From Leifsonia sp040686855 (GTDB lineage: Bacteria > Actinomycetota > Actinomycetes > Actinomycetales > Microbacteriaceae): 64,000 nucleotides of DNA. Made by a program: the position numbers and the translations under genes. The notes beneath the pieces were generated by a model. That model had not been told where the DNA came from and made no database searches. It saw only the letters and a program-made list of their open reading frames with translations. The stretch is from positions 310,001-374,000 of the forward strand of contig NZ_JBFBOG010000001.1 in assembly GCF_040686855.1 (NCBI RefSeq), read 5' to 3'. Below, piece by piece: positions 27,307 through 35,885 of the stretch (within the stretch, counting starts at the first letter, position 1; every line of letters starts with the position of its first letter).

Positions 27307-28169
27307 TTCACTCCTCCAGAGGTCAGCCCGCCGACGAGGTACCGCTGGAACACCAGGTACAGCACCACGACCGGGAGGGCGCAGATCAGCGACGCGGCCA
27401 TCATCTGGCCGTAGAGCGGCACGGCGCCGCCCTCCTGCGTCGCTCCGAACACCTGCAGGGCGACGGCGGCCGTCCGGCTCTCGGGGTTCGTGAGCACCGA
27501 GGCGAACAGCACGTCGTTCCAGCCGAGCAGGAACGCGAAGATGCCCGAGACGACGATGCCCGGCCAGCTGAGCGGCATGACGATCCGGGTGAGGATGCGC
27601 CACGACGATGCGCCGTCGATCCGGGCCGCCTCCTCCAGCGCCTTGGGCAGCCCACGGAGGTAGGTGACCATGACCCAGGTGGAGAACGGCAGGGCGAACG
27701 TCAGGTAGGTGATGAAGACGGCCCACCGCGTGCCGATGATCTGCACGCCCAGCAGGGAGGCGGTGGACGAGAAGAGGACGAACACCGGCAGCAGCATCAG
27801 CGTGCCCGGGATCGATTGGAGGCCGAGCAGGCCGCGCAGGAACGACAGCCGCCCCCGGAACTCGAACCGGACCAGGACGTAGGCGGTGGCGACGGCGAGG
27901 AACGCGCACACGATCGCGACGGCGCCGCAGATGATCACGCTGTTCGCGAGTCCCGTGCCGAGGTCGACCGTCGTCCACACCTTGAGGTAGTTGTCGAGGT
28001 GCAGCTCGGTCGGGAGGAACGCCCCGGCGGCGACCGAGACGTCGGAGTTGACCGACGCGAACAGCATGTAGAGGACCGGCCCCAGCACGATGATCAGCAG
28101 CACCGTGATGATCGCGACCAGCAGCGGACGCGGCAGGAGCCGCGTGATGTCCGTGGTGGCGGAGGTCAT
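27303..28169 (-). CDS. Carbohydrate ABC transporter permease (MalG type)
   Basis: The second membrane subunit of a CUT1-type sugar importer. It has 288 residues and about six helices, beginning LLVAIITVLLIIVLGPVLYMLF. The EAA loop that docks the ATPase reads EEAARIDGASSWRILTRIVM followed by PLSWPGI. It overlaps the MalF-type gene before it and the isomerase gene after it by ATGA. No ATPase gene lies in the operon; CUT1 systems often share one such as MsmK from elsewhere in the chromosome. Confidence 0.92.
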   Translation of the reverse strand: MTSATTDITRLLPRPLLVAIITVLLIIVLGPVLYMLFASVNSDVSVAAGAFLPTELHLDNYLKVWTTVDLGTGLANSVIICGAVAIVCAFLAVATAYVLVRFEFRGRLSFLRGLLGLQSIPGTLMLLPVFVLFSSTASLLGVQIIGTRWAVFITYLTFALPFSTWVMVTYLRGLPKALEEAARIDGASSWRILTRIVMPLSWPGIVVSGIFAFLLGWNDVLFASVLTNPESRTAAVALQVFGATQEGGAVPLYGQMMAASLICALPVVVLYLVFQRYLVGGLTSGGVK

Positions 28170-29146
28170 CGCTGCTCCTCCTCTCCGGAGTCGAGCTTCA
28201 CGGCTCGGAGGTACACGAACAGCGGGATCGCGATCAGCACGAGCGAGCAGATCGCCATCGCGGCGCTCAGGCCGAACCGGAAGCTCTGGAAGCTGGTGAC
28301 GTACGTCAGCACCGGCAGCACGTCGACGTCCTGCGGGGCGGGCACGCCGAACAGCACGAACGGCAGCGTGAACGCGTTGATGTTGTGCAGGAACGCGATG
28401 ATGAGGGCGAGGAAGATCGGCCCGCGCAGGTACGGCAGCACGATGTAGCGGAGCTTGATCCACCAGGTGGCCCCGTCGATGGCCGCCGCTTCGTGCACTT
28501 CGTGGTCGACCGCCTGGAGGCCGGCGAGCACGAGCAGGTAGAAGAACGGCCAGGAGGTCCAGATCTGCACGATGATGAGGGACCAGTAGCTGAGCGGCCC
28601 GTTGAGCCAGAGCCCGCTGTGGATGCCCACGGCGCCGAGCATCGAGTCCACGACGCCTCCCGGCTGCAGCATGGTGCGCCACAGCGTGCCGACCACGAAC
28701 GCGGGGAGCACGTACGGGATGAGGAACAGCGAGCGGACCAGCGCCCGTCCGCGGAACCGGTTCTGCGTGGCCAGCGCCGCCGCGAGGCCGATCGGCATCG
28801 TGACCACGGCCGCGATCAGCGCGAACGAGACGCTGATCCCGATCGAGCGCAGCAGCGGCGAGGCCGTCACGGCCTCGATGTAGTTGCCGAGCCCGATGAA
28901 GGGCGCCTGCAGCCAGCTCTGGAGGGTGTACTGGTCGAGGTCGAGCGTGGACATCACCACGGCCACGATCAGCGGCACGACGATGATGACCAGCATGAGG
29001 ATGCCACCGGGCAGCAGCATCCACAGCGGCCGGCTGCGCCGTTCGAGCGTCCGGCGCCGGCGGCCGCCCGCGGGAGCGGGTCCCGCGGGCGCGCCGGTGG
29101 GCGCCACGACCGTGCTCTTCGGCGCGGTCAGCGTCTGATTCGACAT
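28166..29146 (-). CDS. Carbohydrate ABC transporter permease (MalF type)
   Basis: The first membrane subunit of the CUT1-type importer, 326 residues. A polar, Pro/Ala-rich N-terminus of about 40 residues leads into six helices, starting LLPGGILMLVIIVVPLIVAV. The EAA loop is HEAAAIDGATWWIKLRYIV followed by LPYLRGPIF. It starts 10 bases after the binding-protein gene and overlaps the MalG-type gene by ATGA. Substrate is inferred from the operon: a hexuronate or a small glucuronide. Confidence 0.92.
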   Translation of the reverse strand: MSNQTLTAPKSTVVAPTGAPAGPAPAGGRRRRTLERRSRPLWMLLPGGILMLVIIVVPLIVAVVMSTLDLDQYTLQSWLQAPFIGLGNYIEAVTASPLLRSIGISVSFALIAAVVTMPIGLAAALATQNRFRGRALVRSLFLIPYVLPAFVVGTLWRTMLQPGGVVDSMLGAVGIHSGLWLNGPLSYWSLIIVQIWTSWPFFYLLVLAGLQAVDHEVHEAAAIDGATWWIKLRYIVLPYLRGPIFLALIIAFLHNINAFTLPFVLFGVPAPQDVDVLPVLTYVTSFQSFRFGLSAAMAICSLVLIAIPLFVYLRAVKLDSGEEEQR

Positions 29147-29156
29147 GGTGCGCCCG

Positions 29157-30521
29157 CTACTTGGCCTTGCTCAGCGAGGCCTGGGCGGAGGCTTGCGCCG
29201 CCTTCAGCTTCGACTCGAGATCGGAGGAGGAGACTCCGCCCGAGGAGAGCCCCGGGATGGACTGGACCACCACGTTCACCAGCGCGAGCTGCGTGTCGCC
29301 CCAGGCGCCCGAGAACGGAGTGCCGTAGGCCTTCGTGCCGGCCTCGAGGATGGACGCGATCAGGTCGTCGCCCTGCTCGATCTTCTTCGCCGCCTCCGCG
29401 TTGGTCGGGAGGTCGCCGAAGGTCTTGGTGTACTTCACCTGGTTGTCGGCGCTCGTGAGCATCTTGACCAGGGCGAACGCGAGGTCCCGGTTCTTGGAGT
29501 ACTTGGCGACCACCATGTTGTCGCCCGAGATGATGGTGGCGGCGGCCTTGCCTCCGCTCGGCAGCGACGTCTTGCCCGGCGGGATGGTCGGCATCACCGC
29601 GTAGCCGTACCTGCCGGCGACGCCCGACTTGTCGAGGGTCACCCGCGAGGACGACGAGACCATGGGAAGGAACGCGGCCTTGCCGCCGGCGAACGCCGCG
29701 ACGGCCTGCGCGTTCTTCCAGCCGATCGCGGCCGGGTCGACGACCTTGTCCTCGGTCAGCCAGCCGAAGTACGTCTGGTACGCCTTCTTCACGGCCGGGC
29801 TGTCGATCGTCGCCTTCTTGTTCTTCAGGTCGAGGATGGTGTTGCCCTGCTGCATCGACATCGCCCAGACGAACTTCCACGGGTCGAAGCTGTCCGCGTA
29901 CGCGATCGCCATTCCGTGCACGTCGCCGCTGGTGAGTTTCTTCGCCTGCTCGGCGAGGCCGTCCCAGGTATCGGCGGGCTTGTCGATGCCGGCCGCCTTG
30001 AGGAGGTCCTTGTTGTAGGCCATGACGAACGGGCGGCTGAGGAAGGGGATGCCGACCTCGTCCTTCTCGGTCGGCCCGGAGATGCCGAGCGTCGCCGGGG
30101 TGAAGCGGTCGCGGCCTCCCACCTTCGCCCAGTCGGCGTCGGTGAGCTTCACGAACGCGCCGGTGGAGTAGGCCGTGGGCGTGAAGGTCGTGCCGAGGTC
30201 GTAGATGTCCGGGCCCTGTCCGCTGAGCACCGAGGTCTGGATCTTGGTGAGCTCGTCGTTCGCCGAGGCGAACGTCTCGAACTTCACGGTGGCGCCCGTC
30301 TCCTTCTGGAACTGGGCCGACACGTCCTGGAACCACTTCTGCTGTTCCGTCGGGTAGAGCGTATTGGCGGCGATCATGACGTCGAGGGTCTTACCGGTGC
30401 CGTCGACCTTCCCGGCCGCGGCGGTGCCGGAGCCGCCCGGGGCGCTGCCCGAGCATCCGGTGAGGGCGAGGCCGGCGGCGGCGAGGGCCGCGACAGCGCC
30501 GAGCGCGAAACGTGATCTCAT
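29157..30521 (-). CDS. Extracellular sugar-binding lipoprotein of ABC transporter
   Basis: A family 1 (MalE/UgpB-like) solute-binding protein, 454 residues. The signal peptide ends with lipobox LTGC, so the mature protein is tethered by lipid at Cys. Body segments are KTLDVMIAANTLYPTEQQKW, GQGPDIYDLGTTF, VMAYNKDLLKAAGIDKPADT and GGKAAATIISGDNMVV. ATG at 30521 has GGAGAG six bases upstream; a longer frame to 30674 would run over the promoter. It is the first gene of the nine-gene hexuronate operon and lies divergent from the LacI gene. Confidence 0.93.
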   Translation of the reverse strand: MRSRFALGAVAALAAAGLALTGCSGSAPGGSGTAAAGKVDGTGKTLDVMIAANTLYPTEQQKWFQDVSAQFQKETGATVKFETFASANDELTKIQTSVLSGQGPDIYDLGTTFTPTAYSTGAFVKLTDADWAKVGGRDRFTPATLGISGPTEKDEVGIPFLSRPFVMAYNKDLLKAAGIDKPADTWDGLAEQAKKLTSGDVHGMAIAYADSFDPWKFVWAMSMQQGNTILDLKNKKATIDSPAVKKAYQTYFGWLTEDKVVDPAAIGWKNAQAVAAFAGGKAAFLPMVSSSSRVTLDKSGVAGRYGYAVMPTIPPGKTSLPSGGKAAATIISGDNMVVAKYSKNRDLAFALVKMLTSADNQVKYTKTFGDLPTNAEAAKKIEQGDDLIASILEAGTKAYGTPFSGAWGDTQLALVNVVVQSIPGLSSGGVSSSDLESKLKAAQASAQASLSKAK

Positions 30522-30591
30522 CGTGTCTCTCCTTCGAGGCAGGGATGTGAAGCTGCGATCCGCCCGGCCGATCGGGCCGGGGTTGCGGACG

Positions 30592-30629
30592 ACTCTAAAG
30601 CGATGGAATTTTTTGCCGCAACCGTTTGC
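30592..30629 (-). promoter_or_regulatory. Hexuronate operon promoter with LacI-type operator
   Basis: On the minus strand a -35-like TTGCGG (30621-30616) and a -10-like TAGAGT (30597-30592) are 18 bases apart, about 70 bases before the binding-protein start. Overlapping the -35 is GCAACCGTTTGC (30618-30629), which holds the LacI/GalR core AANCGNTT. The adjacent LacI gene very probably encodes the repressor. The site also lies 26 bases before the lacI start, so self-control is likely. Confidence 0.68.
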
Positions 30630-30655
30630 CAAAATTTGCCATCGTGTGGTCGGAT

Positions 30656-31729
30656 ATGCGTGTGGACTCCTCATCGATGAGCGGAATCGACCGCCCGGCG
30701 ACCCTCGCCGACGTCGCCGCGCTGAGCGGCGTGGCGACCTCCACGGCCTCGCGCGCCCTGTCGAACCCCGACCGGGTGAACGCGGTCACCCGGGAGCGCA
30801 TCGAACGCGCGGCTCGCGAGCTCAACTACGTGCCGAACGCACAGGCCCGCGCCCTCACGAGCGGCCGCACACGCGCCATCGCCGTTCTCGTCTCCGACGT
30901 CACGAACCCGTTCTACTTCGGCATCATCCGCGGCACCCAGCACCAGCTGAAAGCGGCCGGATACACGCAGCTCCTGGTCGACACCGAGGAGTCCGACGAG
31001 CTGGAGGACGGGATGCTGCACAAGCTCCGGCGCTCTTTCGACGGGGCGATCCTGGCCGCCTCCCGCCTCACCGACCGGCGGCTGACCGCCCTTGCCGCCG
31101 AGGTCCCGCTCGTCGCGATCAACCGCCAGACGCGCGGCGTGGCCAGCGTGTTCATCGACACCCCCTCCGGTATCGAGCAGGCGGTCGGCCACCTCGTCTC
31201 GCTCGGGCACACCCGCATCGCCTACGCCGCCGGCCCCGACACGTCCTGGCCGAACGCCGGCCGCTGGCGCGCCATGCTGCGCGCCGGCGAGCGTTACGGG
31301 ATCGAGGTCCAGCGGGTCGGACCGTTCGCCCCGCGCAAATACGCGGGCGCAGCCGCCGCCGATGCGGTCCTCCACGCCGGGGTGACGGCCTGCGTCGCCT
31401 TCAACGATCTGCTGGCGATCGGGATGCTGGCCCGCCTCCGCGAACGCGGCGTCTCCATCCCCGGCGACCTCAGCATCGTGGGCTGCGACGACATCTTCGG
31501 CGCGGACTTCTGCAACCCTCCGCTGACCACCCTCACCGCGCCGATCGAGCAGGCCGGACGGACGGCGGTCTCGATGCTGCTCTCCCGGCTGGACGACGGG
31601 CTCGCCCCGGTCACCCGGCATGCCACCACGCTGCCCACCCACCTCACCGTCCGCGACTCCACCGGTCCGGTGCCCGGCGACGCCGCCGTCCACCGCACCG
31701 CCCCGACGAAGGGAATCACGACCCTATGA
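30656..31729 (+). CDS. LacI-family regulator of the hexuronate genes
   Basis: A LacI/GalR repressor with an N-terminal helix-turn-helix and hinge (TLADVAALSGVATSTASRAL, then VPNAQARALTSGRT) and a periplasmic-binding-like effector domain (IAVLVSDVTNPFYFGIIRG, GVSIPGDLSIVGCDDI). I start at ATG 30656, giving 357 residues; ATG at 30677 is equally possible, and neither has a clear Shine-Dalgarno, while an ATG at 30626 would lie inside the operator. It overlaps uxaC by ATGA. It presumably responds to a uronate pathway intermediate and represses both divergent units. Confidence 0.9.
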   Translation: MRVDSSSMSGIDRPATLADVAALSGVATSTASRALSNPDRVNAVTRERIERAARELNYVPNAQARALTSGRTRAIAVLVSDVTNPFYFGIIRGTQHQLKAAGYTQLLVDTEESDELEDGMLHKLRRSFDGAILAASRLTDRRLTALAAEVPLVAINRQTRGVASVFIDTPSGIEQAVGHLVSLGHTRIAYAAGPDTSWPNAGRWRAMLRAGERYGIEVQRVGPFAPRKYAGAAAADAVLHAGVTACVAFNDLLAIGMLARLRERGVSIPGDLSIVGCDDIFGADFCNPPLTTLTAPIEQAGRTAVSMLLSRLDDGLAPVTRHATTLPTHLTVRDSTGPVPGDAAVHRTAPTKGITTL

Positions 31730-33156
31730 CCGCACCAGCACCCCTCGCTCCGCACCCGGACCGGCTCTTCCCGGCCGACCCCGGCGTGCGAGAGCTGGCC
31801 CGCCGACTGCACGCCGAGGTCGCCCGCTCCCCGATCCTCTCGCCGCACGGCCACGTCGATGCGGCGATGCTGGCCGACGACCGGCCGTTCCCGGACCCGG
31901 CTGCGCTCCTCATCACGCCGGACCACTACGTGACCCGCATGCTGCACGCCCTCGGCGTCCCCCTCGACGAGCTGGGGCTCACGCGAGACGGTCGCCCTTC
32001 CTCCTCCTCCGGCCGCTCGATCTGGCGGCGGCTCTGCGAGCACTGGGATGCGTTCCTGGGGACCCCGGTCCGTTTCTGGTTCGAGTCGGAGTTCAGCGAG
32101 GTCTTCGGTCTCACCGCACAGCCGTCCGCGGCAAACGCCGACGCCCTCTACGACCAGCTCGCCGAGACGCTGGGCCGTCCGGACTTCCGCCCGCGCGCGC
32201 TGTTCGACCGCTTCGGCATCGAAGTGCTCGCGACGACCGACGACCCGGCGGACGACCTGGAGGCGCATGCCCGGCTCGCCGCCGACCCCTCCTTCACCGG
32301 CCGTGTCCTGCCGACCTTCCGCGCCGACCGCTACATGCACCCGGACGAGGCGGGCTGGGCCGCGCGCCTGTCCCGGCTCGGAGCGGTCGCCGACGTCGAC
32401 ACGGCGACCTATCCCGGGCTGCTGGAGGCCCTGCGCCGCCGGCGCGCCGTGTTCGCCGCCGCGGGCGGGACGGCGACCGACACCGGCGTCCTCGACGCGG
32501 GCAGCGAGCCGCTGGACGAGGCCGAGGCGTCCCGCATCCACCGCGCCGCCCTCGACGGCTCGCTGACGGCCGGCGAGGCCGTCGCCTACCGGCGCAACAT
32601 GCTGTATCGCCTCGCCGAGCTCTCCGCAGAGGACGGTCTGGTGATGCAACTGCACCCGGGTGTGCTCCGCAACCACCACCGGCCCACCCTCGACGCCTTC
32701 GGCCCGGACACCGGGCACGACCTGCCCGCGGTCGGGGCCTTCACCGTCCCGCTGACGCCCATCCTGCGCGACTTCGGCACGAACCCCACGTTCCGCATCG
32801 TGCTGTTCACCGTCGACGAGACCACGTTCTCGCGTGAGATCGCGCCGCTCGCGAGCTTCTACCCTTCGGTCTACGCGGGAGCTCCGTGGTGGTTCCTGGA
32901 CACCCCCGACGCGATCCTGCGCTACCGCCGGTCGATCACCGACAGCGCCGGCTTCACGAAGACCAGCGGATTCATCGACGACACGCGCGCCTACTGCTCG
33001 ATTCCCGCGAGGCACGACATGTCGCGCCGGGTCGACGCGTCGTTCCTGGCCGGGCTGGTCGCCACCCACCAGCTGACCGAGGAGGACGCGTCCGCCATTG
33101 CGCGCCGCCTGGTGGACGACATCCCCCGGTCGACCTTCCGCCTCGGCCGATCCTGA
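31726..33156 (+). CDS. uxaC: Glucuronate (uronate) isomerase
   Basis: Isomerises D-glucuronate to D-fructuronate (and galacturonate to tagaturonate), the first step of hexuronate breakdown. The 476-residue amidohydrolase-superfamily protein has the N-terminal SPHGHVDAAMLADD, ITPDHYVTRMLHALGV, EVLATTDDPADDLEAH, VMQLHPGVLRNHH, and near the end YAGAPWWFLDTP and GFIDDTRAYCSIPARHDM. These match UxaC throughout. The start overlaps the lacI stop (ATGA), so it is co-expressed with its regulator, apart from the main operon on the other strand. Confidence 0.96.
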   Translation: MTAPAPLAPHPDRLFPADPGVRELARRLHAEVARSPILSPHGHVDAAMLADDRPFPDPAALLITPDHYVTRMLHALGVPLDELGLTRDGRPSSSSGRSIWRRLCEHWDAFLGTPVRFWFESEFSEVFGLTAQPSAANADALYDQLAETLGRPDFRPRALFDRFGIEVLATTDDPADDLEAHARLAADPSFTGRVLPTFRADRYMHPDEAGWAARLSRLGAVADVDTATYPGLLEALRRRRAVFAAAGGTATDTGVLDAGSEPLDEAEASRIHRAALDGSLTAGEAVAYRRNMLYRLAELSAEDGLVMQLHPGVLRNHHRPTLDAFGPDTGHDLPAVGAFTVPLTPILRDFGTNPTFRIVLFTVDETTFSREIAPLASFYPSVYAGAPWWFLDTPDAILRYRRSITDSAGFTKTSGFIDDTRAYCSIPARHDMSRRVDASFLAGLVATHQLTEEDASAIARRLVDDIPRSTFRLGRS

Positions 33157-33280
33157 CCTCCGCCCCGCGCTACGCTGGGAGGACTGCTCGATTCTTGCCA
33201 CCAGCGGGAGAGCTGACCCCGGACCAAACCCGTCGCGGTGGACGGCCTCCGTCTGCCGCGGCACCACGAAGGAGCATGAC

Positions 33281-34738
33281 GTGCCACAGGAAGCAACCGC
33301 CAACATCGGAGTCGTCGGTCTGGCGGTGATGGGGTCGAACCTGGCCCGCAACCTCGCCTCCCGCGAGGGCAACACGGTCGCGGTGTTCAATCGCACCTAC
33401 GCCCGCACGGAGGAGCTGGTGAAGGCGCACCCGGAGGCGGGCTTCGTCTCGGCCGAGCAGATGGACGACTTCGTCGCCTCGCTGTCGAAGCCGCGCACCG
33501 CGATCATCATGGTCCAGGCCGGCAAGGGCACGGATGCGGTCATCGACCAGCTCGTCGAGCGGTTCGAGCCGGGCGACATCATCGTCGACGGCGGCAACGC
33601 GAACTTCCACGACACCATCGAGCGCGAGAAGCGGATCGCGCCGACGGGCATCCACTTCGTCGGCGCGGGCATCTCCGGCGGCGAGGAGGGTGCGCTGAAC
33701 GGCCCGTCGATCATGCCGGGCGGATCGGCGGAGTCCTACGAGACGCTGGGCCCGATCCTGGAGTCGATCGCCGCGGTCGCCGAGGGCGAGCCGTGCGTGA
33801 CCCACGTCGGCACCGACGGCGCCGGCCACTTCGTGAAGATGATCCACAACGGCATCGAGTACGCCGACATGCAGCTCATCGCCGAGGCGTACGACCTGCT
33901 CCGCACCGTCGGCGGCCTTTCGCCTGCGGAGATCGCGGACGTCTTCGCCGAGTGGAACAACGGCTACCTGGAGTCGTACCTGATCGAGATCACCGCGGAG
34001 GTGCTGCGCCAGGTGGATGCGGAGACCGGCAAGCCGTTCATCGACATCGTGCTCGACCAGGCCGGGTCGAAGGGCACCGGCGTCTGGACCGTGCAGAACG
34101 CGCTCGACCTGGGCGTCCCGGTCGGCGGCATCGCGGAGGCCGTGTTCGCGCGTGCCGTCTCGTCGAAGCCGGACCAGCGCGCCGCAGTGCAGGCGACCGT
34201 GCAGTCGCGTCCGGAGGTGCAGAAGGCGACCGACGTCGCCGCGTTCGCGGACGACGTGTCCAAGGCGCTGTACGCCTCCAAGGTCGTCGCCTACGCGCAG
34301 GGCTTCGACGCGATCATCGCCGGCGCCGAGAAGTACGGGTGGGACATCCACAAGGACCGCATCGCCAAGATCTGGCGCGGCGGCTGCATCATCCGCGCCC
34401 AGTTCCTGAACCGCATCGCGGACGCGTACGACGAGAACCCGAACATCGCGACCCTGCTCGAGGCACCGTACTTCGCCGACGCCGTCCGCGAGGGCGAGGC
34501 CGCCTGGCGCCGCATCGTCGCCACGGCGGCGATGTCCGGAGTGCCGGTCCCGGGCTTCGGCTCGGCCCTGTCGTACTACGACTCGCTCGCCTCCAAGCGC
34601 CTCCCCGCCGCGCTCGTGCAGGGCCAGCGCGACTTCTTCGGCGCCCACACCTACAAGCGCGTCGACAAGGACGGCGTCTTCCACACCCTCTGGTCGGGCG
34701 ACCGCAGCGAGATCGAGACCGAGGGCTCCTCGCACTAG
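33281..34738 (+). CDS. gnd: 6-phosphogluconate dehydrogenase (NADP, decarboxylating)
   Basis: Oxidatively decarboxylates 6-phosphogluconate to ribulose 5-phosphate in the pentose phosphate pathway. The 485-residue protein has IGVVGLAVMGSNLARNLAS at the cofactor site, DIIVDGGNANFHDT, GAGISGGEEGALNGPSIMPG (with the substrate loop) and GAGHFVKMIHNGIEYADMQ, which holds the catalytic Lys. GTG at 33281 follows AAGGAG by seven bases. It is 124 bases after uxaC on the same strand and could be read through from it. It completes the gluconate route started by the gluconokinase at 21348. Confidence 0.96.
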   Translation: MPQEATANIGVVGLAVMGSNLARNLASREGNTVAVFNRTYARTEELVKAHPEAGFVSAEQMDDFVASLSKPRTAIIMVQAGKGTDAVIDQLVERFEPGDIIVDGGNANFHDTIEREKRIAPTGIHFVGAGISGGEEGALNGPSIMPGGSAESYETLGPILESIAAVAEGEPCVTHVGTDGAGHFVKMIHNGIEYADMQLIAEAYDLLRTVGGLSPAEIADVFAEWNNGYLESYLIEITAEVLRQVDAETGKPFIDIVLDQAGSKGTGVWTVQNALDLGVPVGGIAEAVFARAVSSKPDQRAAVQATVQSRPEVQKATDVAAFADDVSKALYASKVVAYAQGFDAIIAGAEKYGWDIHKDRIAKIWRGGCIIRAQFLNRIADAYDENPNIATLLEAPYFADAVREGEAAWRRIVATAAMSGVPVPGFGSALSYYDSLASKRLPAALVQGQRDFFGAHTYKRVDKDGVFHTLWSGDRSEIETEGSSH

Positions 34739-34745
34739 CCCTCCC

Positions 34746-34811
34746 CCGTCGAGTACGCGAAGAGTGCACGCCGATTCCCGGATCGGCGTGCACTTTTTGT
34801 GTACTCGGGGG
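34746..34811. repeat. Intergenic palindrome B (CGTCGAGT family)
   Basis: Two 30-base arms (34746-34775 and 34782-34811) match inversely at 25 of 30 positions around a 6-base loop. The left arm begins CCGTCGAGTACGCGAAGAGT. Twenty-five of its bases match palindrome C at 43273 with three differences. It begins 7 bases after gnd and would serve as its terminator; a T5 run lies in the right arm. Confidence 0.75.
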
Positions 34812-34834
34812 CGGGTGCGAGAGAGGATGGGGTG

Positions 34835-35185
34835 GTGACGTACGACGACCACCCCGAGCTCGCGGAGTACGAGCCGCTCGGCGAGCGGCCCCTGCGCGGG
34901 CGCGGGATGACCGTGGCCAGCCGGGTCTTCGTCGTCGTCGCGCTCGGGGCGCTGCTGCTCCCCGGCATTCTGCTGACCATCAGCATTCAGACCCAGACCG
35001 CCGACTACACCTGCGCGGTCTACGCGCGGCAGTACCAGCCGGAGTCGGTGGGGTCGTCGGCGCGCTTCGAGCTGATGGGGCCGCTCGGCCCGGGCTGGCA
35101 GTGCTACGCGCTCAACACCGAGGGCGACGGGACGTGGGTGGCGCCGCTCGGCCTCATCCCGTCCGCTCCGCACCGGCTGCCGTGA
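34835..35185 (+). CDS. Small membrane protein with one helix, unknown function
   Basis: A 116-residue protein with a polar N-terminus (YDDHPELAEYEPLGERPLRG), one hydrophobic helix (VFVVVALGALLLPGILLTISI) and an outside domain with two cysteines (TADYTCAVYARQY, PGWQCYALNTEGDGTWV), which could form a disulfide. Starts at GTG 34832 or 34835 are both possible. Its last 32 bases overlap the end of the convergent TetR gene. I do not recognise the family. The overlap with a well-supported gene lowers confidence a little, but the protein's composition looks real. Confidence 0.6.
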   Translation: MTYDDHPELAEYEPLGERPLRGRGMTVASRVFVVVALGALLLPGILLTISIQTQTADYTCAVYARQYQPESVGSSARFELMGPLGPGWQCYALNTEGDGTWVAPLGLIPSAPHRLP

Positions 35186-35819
35186 TGAGCGTGCGTACGG
35201 TCGTCAGCAGCCACGCGGCATAGCGGTCGTCGTTCCAGCCGCTCTCCCGCACCAACTGCTGATGACCCTCCGGCGACATCACGAACGAGAGCGCCGCGGC
35301 GAGCTCAGCGCGGCCCTGGTCGTCGAGCCGGGCGATGGAGGCGATGCCGCGCTCGCCGAGCAGGCCGACCATCGCGGCGTAGTCGGCGTGACGACGGGCG
35401 AGCAGTTCGGCGAGGACCGCGCCCACGGTCTCGTCGTCGCGGGCGGCGGCGGTGAAGGTGGCCCAGAGCCCGGACGTGCGGGCGTTGGCCGCGGCGATGA
35501 ACGGCACGAGCTCGGCGAGCATCCGCTCGGGGTCGTCGAGGGCAGCGATGGCCGCGACCTCGGGACGCTCGGTGAGCGACGCCTCCCCCGCCTCGCCTCC
35601 GAAGGTCAGCTCGAACGCGGCGAGCAGCAGCGCTCGCTTGGGGCCGTGGACCTTGACGCTCTCGACCGAGACGCCGGCCGCAGCAGCGATCTCGGACAGG
35701 GACGCGCTGGCGTAGCCGCGCGCCGAGAAGACCGCGGCGGCGGCCTCCAGGATGCGGCGGCGCGTCTGCCGCGCGTTCTCCTCGCGGAGGGTGGACCGGT
35801 ACGGACGGGTGGCTGCCAC
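35154..35819 (-). CDS. TetR-family transcriptional regulator
   Basis: A 221-residue repressor. The N-terminal DNA-binding domain reads TRRRILEAAAAVFSARGYAS then ASLSEIAAAAGVSVESVKVHG, a clear TetR helix-turn-helix, although the usual YxYF after it is changed to VKVHGPKRALL. The C-terminal region is the ligand domain. It starts with GTG at 35819 and is divergent from a glycosyltransferase gene with only 66 bases between them. An inverted repeat in that gap is a likely operator. The effector is unknown, perhaps the substrate of the glycosyltransferase. Confidence 0.92.
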   Translation of the reverse strand: MAATRPYRSTLREENARQTRRRILEAAAAVFSARGYASASLSEIAAAAGVSVESVKVHGPKRALLLAAFELTFGGEAGEASLTERPEVAAIAALDDPERMLAELVPFIAAANARTSGLWATFTAAARDDETVGAVLAELLARRHADYAAMVGLLGERGIASIARLDDQGRAELAAALSFVMSPEGHQQLVRESGWNDDRYAAWLLTTVRTLITAAGAERTG

Positions 35820-35848
35820 TATTGACTACCTCTCGGGTGTAGTGAATA
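35820..35848. promoter_or_regulatory. Inverted repeat in TetR/glycosyltransferase promoter gap
   Basis: TATTGACTAC (35820-35829) and GTAGTGAATA (35839-35848) are inverted with one mismatch and a 9-base spacer. The left arm includes a -35-like TTGACT (35823-35828); 17 bases on, AATACT could be the -10 for the glycosyltransferase gene. TetR binding here would block both genes. Confidence 0.65.
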
Positions 35849-35885
35849 CTGTTGACGTTTATTCGACTCTACCCGAAAGGCTCCC

